This document shows, piece by piece, positions 7,508 through 11,661 of a DNA stretch of 11,661 nucleotides. Origin of the DNA: Bacillota bacterium (GTDB taxonomy: Bacteria; Bacillota; Clostridia; Oscillospirales; Ruminococcaceae); contig JAEZYS010000020.1 in the NCBI GenBank assembly GCA_023418925.1, forward strand, positions 1 to 11,661, given 5' to 3'. A program made the position numbers and the translations under genes. Numbering within the stretch: position 1 is the first letter of the stretch; each line of letters starts with the position of its first letter. A model generated the notes under the pieces. It made no database searches, had not been told where the DNA came from, and worked only from the letters and a program-made list of their open reading frames with translations.

Positions 7508-8395
7508 TTAATCAACTGTGATTAACCCGATGCTCTTTATTATTTCTTTACATTCATCCGTTTTAAGATATTCAAATAATGCTTGAACCTCTTTGCTCTG
7601 AGTAGTTATCTCACCTTTAGTAGACATTACGAAGGGACGGCTTAGCAGATAAGACCCGGCTTTAATATTCTCCTCGGTTGGCTCTACACCATCTATATTT
7701 ACGGTTACTACAGTATTGTCAACAATATCAAGGGATACATATCCAATTGCTCCGGGTGTTGATGAAACCTTCGCCATAACACCTCCGGTACTGTTAATTT
7801 CATTGGAATACTTAGATTGATCTTCAATGCCTAGCAACTCTTCAAATGCTCCTCTAGTACCGGAACCTGCCTCTCTGCCAACTACTACGATTGGCTGGTT
7901 TATCCCGCCCAGTTCGCTCCAGTTATTAACCTGTCCGGTGTAAATCTGTATCAGCTGATCCTTTGTAAGATTGGTTACTGTATTGGCTTTATCAAGAACT
8001 ACTGCAATACCGTCAATTGCCACAATATTTTCAACTGCTCCGGAGCTCTTCTCCGTATCCTTTAAAGCTCTGGATGCATTTCCGATGTTCACTGTACCTG
8101 CAAGCACTGCTTCTATTCCTGCAGAGGAACCGATGAACTCAGCGGATACCATAACCTGAGGATATTTTTCCATAAACGCTTCCGCTACTACATTAGAAAA
8201 CTTCTCCATGGAGGTGGAGCCTGCCATGGTTATTGTTCCACTCAGATCAGAGTTTGCCCCAGTGCCGTTATTTGCCTCATTATTTCCTATATCAGTACGT
8301 GAATTATTCTCATTTTGTTTACCGCAAGCGCTTAATGCGCCTACCATCAATAAGCTTATCAATAAAAATGCTGCTACCTTTCTAAATTTAACCAT
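7508..8395 (-). CDS. pstS: Phosphate-binding lipoprotein PstS
   Basis: This is the extracytoplasmic phosphate receptor of the Pst transporter, anchored by lipid to the outer face of the membrane. The 295-aa precursor has a lipoprotein signal peptide (basic MVKFRK, a hydrophobic run, then the lipobox LSAC with the modified cysteine C24). An Asn/Gly-rich flexible linker (about 27-50) follows. The mature protein shows the PstS phosphate-site loops: GSTS (59-62), GSSAG (89-93), GNASR (105-109) and REAGSGTR (174-181). It also has PGAIGYVSLD (214-223). The ATG at 8395 has AAGGAG eight bases upstream. It is the first gene of the operon, downstream of the Pho box at 8480-8507. Confidence 0.97.
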   Translation of the reverse strand: MVKFRKVAAFLLISLLMVGALSACGKQNENNSRTDIGNNEANNGTGANSDLSGTITMAGSTSMEKFSNVVAEAFMEKYPQVMVSAEFIGSSAGIEAVLAGTVNIGNASRALKDTEKSSGAVENIVAIDGIAVVLDKANTVTNLTKDQLIQIYTGQVNNWSELGGINQPIVVVGREAGSGTRGAFEELLGIEDQSKYSNEINSTGGVMAKVSSTPGAIGYVSLDIVDNTVVTVNIDGVEPTEENIKAGSYLLSRPFVMSTKGEITTQSKEVQALFEYLKTDECKEIIKSIGLITVD

Positions 8396-8479
8396 ATAAT
8401 ATTCTCCTTATTATTTTTTTCTTCCTTCTGTTTACAATTCAAAAATATCATGATAGTAAAGACTCGGATACCATGATTC

Positions 8480-8507
8480 TGTATAGTTTTTGTAAAATCT
8501 ATGTAAA
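8480..8507 (-). promoter_or_regulatory. Pho box (PhoP-binding direct repeats) of the pst operon
   Basis: Read on the minus strand the site is TTTACA, five bases, TTTACA, five bases, TATACA. The hexamers sit at 8502-8507, 8491-8496 and 8480-8485, an exact 11-bp period that places each on the same face of the helix. This matches the Gram-positive PhoP consensus of TT(A/C/T)ACA repeats with 5-bp spacers. The site lies 85-112 bases upstream of the pstS start. I could not settle the -10: TACTAT or TATCCG downstream are weak candidates. The rest of the 8396-8668 gap holds no gene that I can see. Confidence 0.8.
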
Positions 8508-8562
8508 CCAATCAAATTTATTTGAAAATGCTCGCAAATACTGGATATATATTACGTAAAAA

Positions 8563-8577
8563 TTGTTATGTTAACAA
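8563..8577. repeat. Short inverted repeat upstream of the Pho box
   Basis: TTGTTA and TAACAA are exact reverse complements separated by TGT. The repeat lies about 55 bases upstream of the Pho box of pstS, next to the palindrome TTACGTAA at 8552-8559. It may be a second operator for the pst promoter, but in such AT-rich DNA it could also be chance. Confidence 0.35.
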
Positions 8578-8668
8578 GAAAAAATATGTAAAGCAAATTC
8601 ATAAATTCCTATTCATAAGCTTTACTCGCATAAATGCTAGAAGACTTGCTTGATGGAATCCTAACATG

Positions 8669-8708
8669 AAAAAGAGGTTCTCACATATCTATGTGAAAAC
8701 CTCTTTTT
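8669..8708 (-). terminator. Intrinsic terminator downstream of tRNA-Arg
   Basis: The outer stem is GAGGTT (8674-8679) with AACCTC (8698-8703), and the inner stem is TCACAT with ATGTGA. Five A residues on one side and five T residues on the other make it symmetric. It begins seven bases after the 3' end of the minus-strand tRNA and ends in a T-run on that strand, so it should terminate the tRNA transcript. It could also stop transcripts arriving from the other direction, which insulates the pst promoter. Confidence 0.88.
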
Positions 8709-8714
8709 CTCAGA

Positions 8715-8786
8715 CACCCTCAGCAGGAATCGAACCTGCAACTAGCCCTTAGGAGGGGCTTGTTATATCCATTTAACTATGAGGGC
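8715..8786 (-). tRNA. tRNA-Arg (anticodon CCU)
   Basis: A complete 72-base cloverleaf can be folded. The acceptor stem is GCCCTCA with TGAGGGT and the D stem is GTTA/TAAC. The anticodon stem is AGCCC/GGGCT with loop CTCCTAA (anticodon CCT at 8751-8753, read on the minus strand). A 4-base variable loop, T stem GCAGG/CCTGC and loop TTCGATT follow. The anticodon reads the codon AGG. The first pair is a G1-U72 wobble, the discriminator is G, and the 3' CCA is not encoded, so it must be added after transcription. It is a single tRNA gene with its own promoter and terminator. Confidence 0.96.
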
Positions 8787-8848
8787 ACTTATTATATATT
8801 TCATCAGCATGCATTCCGTAAAACCATTGTTACGTACGCAACGTATCT

Positions 8849-8877
8849 ATTCTACTATTTCCTGCACGCTAAGTCAA
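8849..8877 (-). promoter_or_regulatory. Sigma-70-type promoter for tRNA-Arg
   Basis: On the minus strand there is TTGACT (8872-8877), a 17-base spacer and TAGAAT (8849-8854): five of six matches to each consensus hexamer at ideal spacing. Transcription should begin near 8842, leaving a 5' leader of about 55 bases before the mature tRNA at 8786. The -35 lies 17 bases beyond the end of the upstream 297-aa gene. Confidence 0.85.
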
Positions 8878-8893
8878 TAATCTAACTAAAAAA

Positions 8894-9787
8894 TCAATCC
8901 TTCGTCTGCTCAGAAAAACCAATATTTCCTTGCATCCAAATGTTTCCTTTGAATCTTCGTCCAACCATAGGCTCTCCGAGAAGGTCCTGTTTATTAATAC
9001 ATAATCGGAATGTAATGTCATTGCACACTAATTGCAAATCATACACTTCCTCTTTCGTATACTCATTAACAATTTCACTGCATTCGATGATCGTTGCTAT
9101 TATACTGTAATTATCTGATTCTGAACCAAAGGGAATGAAAGAGGTATCCACGATGGAATAGACATCTTCCTTCCTTGCTCTTCTTGAAATCATAGCATAG
9201 GTATCAATATCATCAATCGTCAGGCTGTCAATCGCATCCTGATTCCCCTTTTTTGCTTCAGCAATCAGATTATTCCTGTGCTTAGTTTCAGCTGTAATAT
9301 TACGAACCTGTACCTCATCCATCTCAATCGGAAGAAGAATTCTTCCTTCCAAGGATAAAGCGGCAAGAGTAACCGGAAATGAAGTACTCATCGGCATATT
9401 CTGATTCTTCTTCTCCAGATATTCCACTACATTCTGTAAGTAGAATATCAAGGACACACCAATACGAAAATCGTCGCACATTCCTGTATATGCATCAGAA
9501 TCCACTCTCTTATTAATTCCGACTTCTTCCCGAGTACTAACAAACAATCCATTCAGACTCGGAAAATAATGTTCCATGTGAAATTTATTAGTCTCATCAA
9601 ACTCACCGCGAATTGTTATACCTAAGCCGTCTCCATATTCTGTGGTAATCTCCGCTAAGCTGGTATTGCTGCTTAATTGTACTGTACGCTGTTTCTTAGG
9701 CTTCTCTAAAGTATGATTTAATAACTGTTCTAATTCTGTACGTGTATTTATATTACTAAATCCAATCGCTCTCATATAGCTATGCAT
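8894..9787 (-). CDS. DUF3881-like protein of unknown function
   Basis: This 297-aa protein has no signal peptide, no membrane helix and no catalytic motif that I recognise, so it is probably cytoplasmic. Its opening MHSYMRAIGFSNI and overall length resemble, from memory, the uncharacterised family DUF3881 found mainly in Lachnospiraceae. Visible segments include EYGDGLGITIRGEF (about 50-63) and a probable helix FYLQNVVEYLEKKNQ. A stretch near ITAETKHRNNLIAEAKKGNQDAIDSLTIDDIDTY (about 164-197) looks helical. The C-terminal half is beta-rich and ends in VGRRFKGNIWMQGNIGF. The ATG has GGAAGTGA about five bases upstream. It is monocistronic, with its own promoter candidate at 9873-9901, and is followed directly by the tRNA-Arg promoter. 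No function is proposed. Confidence 0.85.
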   Translation of the reverse strand: MHSYMRAIGFSNINTRTELEQLLNHTLEKPKKQRTVQLSSNTSLAEITTEYGDGLGITIRGEFDETNKFHMEHYFPSLNGLFVSTREEVGINKRVDSDAYTGMCDDFRIGVSLIFYLQNVVEYLEKKNQNMPMSTSFPVTLAALSLEGRILLPIEMDEVQVRNITAETKHRNNLIAEAKKGNQDAIDSLTIDDIDTYAMISRRARKEDVYSIVDTSFIPFGSESDNYSIIATIIECSEIVNEYTKEEVYDLQLVCNDITFRLCINKQDLLGEPMVGRRFKGNIWMQGNIGFSEQTKD

Positions 9788-9872
9788 TATATCACTTCCA
9801 TTCTATCCAATCCCATTATGGGCTAAAGTTATTATATTCTACGTGTTTTCACCATATTTCATGTAATAATTA

Positions 9873-9901
9873 TTTATATCATATTTTATAACGGTACGCA
9901 A
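9873..9901 (-). promoter_or_regulatory. Candidate promoter of the DUF3881-like gene
   Basis: On the minus strand there is TTGCGT (9896-9901), a 17-base spacer and TATAAA (9873-9878). The -10 is preceded by TG one base upstream (TGATATAAA), an extended -10 element that could compensate for the weak -35. The predicted leader is about 80 bases. Confidence 0.55.
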
Positions 9902-9971
9902 GTAGCATATATTCGCAAAAAACCACAGTTCCCTTTATTTTCTTATATTCTCTTCTATCAATCACTTAAAC

Positions 9972-10051
9972 AGCGTAATCATCCTGCTCCTACGCTTTCA
10001 ATCGTAACAATGAATGCACGTTTCTATGTTACGATAAATGCGTAGTGATTA
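9972..10051. repeat. Nested inverted repeat with competing stems
   Basis: Three collinear arm pairs are exact complements: TAATCA (9976-9981) with TGATTA (10046-10051), CTACGC (9990-9995) with GCGTAG (10040-10045), and ATCGTAACA (10001-10009) with TGTTACGAT (10027-10035). They are separated by an 8-base bulge and a 5x4 internal loop. A second stem, AGCGTA (9972-9977) with TACGCT (9991-9996), uses bases of the same CTACGC arm, so the two folds exclude each other. A 21-bp composite stem is unlikely by chance. Its strand and role are unknown. Confidence 0.6.
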
Positions 10052-10113
10052 TATGGTAAGCTTACTTGTAATTGTGCGATTGGAGCAAAAGGCCTTCATT
10101 ACGAAACCATATA
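10050..10113. repeat. Second long-range stem next to the nested inverted repeat
   Basis: TATATGGT (10050-10057) is the exact reverse complement of ACCATATA (10106-10113). Inside it, TTGTAAT (10066-10072) pairs with ATTACGA (10098-10104) with one wobble pair. The outer arm overlaps by two bases the end of the neighbouring nested repeat, so the two structures abut or compete. The AT-rich arms make this weaker than its neighbour. Confidence 0.4.
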
Positions 10114-10166
10114 TTCTTATCCTAGTCTTAGGCTTATGAATCTATTTTAAAATTATGCAATAATAA

Positions 10167-10213
10167 TGGCTATCATAACAGCGATTCGAACCGATACCTG
10201 ATAATGATAGCCA
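10167..10213 (-). terminator. Hairpin, probable terminator of the HD-GYP gene
   Basis: TGGCTATCAT (10167-10176) and ATGATAGCCA (10204-10213) form a perfect 10-bp stem around a 27-base loop, and the loop can add CAG/CTG pairs. On the minus strand the stem is followed by TTATTATT, an interrupted T-rich tail. It lies 125 bases after the HD-GYP stop codon. The long loop and broken T-run make it a modest terminator at best. Confidence 0.5.
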
Positions 10214-10278
10214 AAAATATATGATTTATTCGAATTACTAACCGGATTCCTCCACGATAAGGCTTTGATTTAGGTCGA

Positions 10279-10307
10279 ATATCCACAAAAATCTGATGTT
10301 ATCCACA
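10279..10307 (+). other. Pair of DnaA-box-like 9-mers
   Basis: TTATCCACA at 10299-10307 is a perfect consensus DnaA box. ATATCCACA at 10279-10287 differs in one base. Both have the same orientation with starts 20 bp apart, about two helical turns. They lie 30-60 bases after the stop codon of the HD-GYP gene. No origin genes (dnaA, dnaN) are present, so this is at most an accessory DnaA site. Confidence 0.4.
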
Positions 10308-10337
10308 TTTTACATATAATTCCTATGATGAATACTA

Positions 10338-11402
10338 TTAAATATCCAATGTATCCGTAATAAATAGTGTTAACTCCTTAGTCAGATTCTTCTCGATCCA
10401 AATCTCCGGTTTATTCCCATCCTTATCCTCAACAATACGAATTATCGGTCTGGTAGGACACTGTGGATTCTGGCTTAGCACGATCCCCACCTCCCCTTCA
10501 TTCGTTCGTACTAAGCTTCCGGTAGGATATGCAGCAACCGAATCTATAAATGCTTTTACAACGCGAAGATCAAATAAGACGCCTACCTTACTCACAATAT
10601 AATCAATCGCATCATGAACCTTCATTCTTGTAGTATAATTGCCGTATACCCTGCTGTCAAATTCATCGCATACAGCTACAATTCTACTTCCTATTTTAAT
10701 TCGTTCCTCTTTTAAATGGAACGGGTACCCGCTTCCGTCTAATCTCTCATGATGGCTGATAATAATATCCTTCGCCATAGAGGATAGCCAATCCATCTTC
10801 TCAATTGCCGAATAACCATAGATAATATGTTTCTTAATCTCCCGTTTCTCCTTCTCAGAGCAGGTGTCCAGATTAATATTATAGTACTCAGGATTTATAT
10901 ATGTAAATCCGATATCATGAAGTAAGCTACCGATCGCAATTTCGCGGATCTTTGTCTTTGACAGCTTCATTTTAAATGCCAGAATAACGGATAAAGCACA
11001 AACATTCAAGGAATGGGAGTATGTGCTATCACTTTTATCCCGAATACTGGATAGATTATATATTACCTCAGGCTCATCCATAATATCATGGATGATTTCA
11101 TCCGCAACTACCTTAATATCCTCCAGCTCGCCATGCTCATGATAGGAGTATTTAATCAGAAGCTCTCTCACCGCAACTTGACATTGTTCTTTTATTTGCA
11201 ATTCAAGACTGTTTTTCAGATTCACTCCTTGTGAAAGATCATCTTCTATATAAATATACTCTATATCCAGCTCCCTGAGCCTCTTAACATATTCTGTTTT
11301 AATCATTGTCCCAGCAGGTAATAATAACGAATCACTGACTGTAAATATATCCTTAGCCAATAATTCGTCTCCCTTTACCGCGTCCAAAGAGATAATTCTC
11401 AT
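10338..11402 (-). CDS. HD-GYP domain protein, probable cyclic-di-GMP phosphodiesterase
   Basis: HD-GYP proteins hydrolyse cyclic di-GMP in the cytoplasm. This 354-aa form (residue numbers here count one extra at the N-terminus) has an N-terminal segment (about 1-55) with LAKDIF and LLPAGTMI, common in clostridial HD-GYP proteins. The HD-GYP core spans about 115-290: H131, LLHDIGF with H163/D164, H193, HHERLDGSGYP (218-228) and D247. A small beta domain with PTGSLVRTNEGEVGIV closes the protein (294-355). The residue after HDIG is Phe, where a conserved Lys is usual, so activity is not assured. No REC, PAS or membrane domain is attached. I choose the ATG at 11402 because AAGGAGA lies about five bases upstream; the adjacent TTG at 11405 would be too close. 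It appears monocistronic. Confidence 0.92.
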   Translation of the reverse strand: MRIISLDAVKGDELLAKDIFTVSDSLLLPAGTMIKTEYVKRLRELDIEYIYIEDDLSQGVNLKNSLELQIKEQCQVAVRELLIKYSYHEHGELEDIKVVADEIIHDIMDEPEVIYNLSSIRDKSDSTYSHSLNVCALSVILAFKMKLSKTKIREIAIGSLLHDIGFTYINPEYYNINLDTCSEKEKREIKKHIIYGYSAIEKMDWLSSMAKDIIISHHERLDGSGYPFHLKEERIKIGSRIVAVCDEFDSRVYGNYTTRMKVHDAIDYIVSKVGVLFDLRVVKAFIDSVAAYPTGSLVRTNEGEVGIVLSQNPQCPTRPIIRIVEDKDGNKPEIWIEKNLTKELTLFITDTLDI

Positions 11403-11447
11403 CAAAATCTCCTTTCAGCAAGCATTCTCACATCAATACGTAATCCG

Positions 11448-11475
11448 ATTATATAAGTTTGTACAAGTGTGTCTT
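11448..11475 (-). promoter_or_regulatory. Candidate promoter of the HD-GYP gene
   Basis: On the minus strand there is AAGACA (11470-11475), a 16-base spacer and a perfect TATAAT (11448-11453). Transcription from here would give a leader of about 40 bases. An alternative lies further upstream: TGATATAAT at 11588-11596, a perfect extended -10 without a clear -35, which would give a leader near 180 bases. The sequence does not decide between them. Confidence 0.5.
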
Positions 11476-11504
11476 AGACTCTTTGATTATGCAGGCACAA
11501 ACTT
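11455..11504. repeat. Inverted repeat overlapping the HD-GYP promoter
   Basis: AAGTTTGT (11455-11462) is the exact reverse complement of ACAAACTT (11497-11504), with 34 bases between. The repeat spans the -35 region of the proximal promoter candidate. It could be a spaced operator, or a stem in the long leader if transcription starts at the distal promoter. Confidence 0.35.
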
Positions 11505-11661
11505 AGAGGTGTGAAAACCCCTTATTCACTCTATCTATATAGTCTATTATCCATTTGTTTTTTTCAATCGTACGATGGAACTACTTGATTATATCAGAAA
11601 ATAAGAACTAACGCACAAAAATTTTCATTCGTGACAGAAGCAATTAGGCTTTTTTTTATGT

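Larger units (their letters stand above)
9788..10337. other. 550-base gap between the HD-GYP and DUF3881-like genes, rich in inverted repeats
   Basis: No open reading frame of convincing length with a ribosome binding site is visible on either strand. The gap does hold structure: a promoter candidate for the 297-aa gene (9873-9901), a nested inverted repeat (9972-10051), a second long-range stem (10050-10113), a terminator-like hairpin (10167-10213) and two DnaA-box-like 9-mers (10279-10307). Perfect short palindromes GTAAGCTTAC (10056-10065) and AAGGCCTT (about 10089-10096) lie within the second structure. A small RNA from this region is possible. Confidence 0.6.

Noticed and set aside
10181..10195. 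T-arm-like sequence (GATTCGAACC) suggesting a tRNA or tRNA relic
   Set aside because: Only the T-loop-like bases are present. No acceptor, D or anticodon arm can be folded around it, and the bases sit in the loop of the 10-bp terminator-like hairpin.
11403..11405. TTG as start codon of the HD-GYP gene
   Set aside because: It would lie only about three bases from GGAG, while the ATG directly after it has normal spacing.
11634..11660. T8 run at the right edge as a plus-strand intrinsic terminator
   Set aside because: The only stem before it is AAGC/GCTT with four pairs, and no plus-strand gene lies upstream in the window.
11406..11661. Cyclic-di-GMP riboswitch upstream of the HD-GYP gene
   Set aside because: I looked for the conserved GEMM-type core and did not see it; the region shows only a spaced inverted repeat.
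1..11661. CRISPR array, insertion sequence or prophage genes
   Set aside because: No regularly spaced direct repeats, transposase, integrase or phage proteins were seen in any part of the window.

Overview
The window looks like chromosomal DNA from a low-GC, Gram-positive anaerobe of the Clostridia, most likely Lachnospiraceae (Lachnoclostridium/Anaerocolumna-like). This rests on the AT-rich sequence, strong AGGAGG-type ribosome binding sites, the clostridial gene order pstSCAB-phoU-phoP-phoR, a 297-aa protein resembling the Lachnospiraceae family DUF3881, and an HD-GYP protein of clostridial build. No 16S gene or other species marker is present, so the family-level placement is inference.

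Layout. Bases 1-541 (+) hold the 3' end of a membrane-anchored protein, probably a D-alanyl-D-alanine carboxypeptidase. Everything else lies on the minus strand. Bases 542-1534 encode an unrecognised 330-aa membrane protein with a coiled coil, an array of tryptophans spaced 15 residues apart, and a C-terminal peptide resembling the FliM/FliN N-terminus. After a 325-base gap with small hairpins comes the phosphate-starvation operon. Read in its own direction (from 8395 down to 1860) it is pstS, pstC, pstA, pstB, phoU, phoP (phoB) and phoR. A Pho box of three 11-bp-spaced repeats lies about 90 bases upstream of pstS, and a perfect 15-bp hairpin separates pstS from pstC. Bases 8669-8786 hold a tRNA-Arg(CCU) with its own terminator, and its promoter lies at 8849-8877. 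Bases 8894-9787 encode the DUF3881-like protein. The 550-base gap at 9788-10337 holds a promoter, a large nested inverted repeat with competing stems, a terminator-like hairpin and two DnaA-box-like 9-mers. Bases 10338-11402 encode an HD-GYP protein, followed by its upstream region to the end of the window.

How the genes work together. PstS captures phosphate outside the cell, PstC and PstA form the membrane channel, and PstB supplies ATP hydrolysis. PhoU links transporter state to the sensor kinase PhoR, which phosphorylates PhoP. PhoP-P is expected to bind the Pho box and switch on the whole operon, including its own gene, giving positive feedback. The intercistronic hairpin should make pstS mRNA more abundant than the rest. 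The tRNA, DUF3881-like, HD-GYP and 330-aa genes look like independent units.

Most of the window is a conventional locus. The least explained items are the 330-aa protein (15-residue Trp array plus FliM/FliN-like tail), the switch-like nested inverted repeat near 9972-10113, and the DnaA-box pair near 10279-10307.
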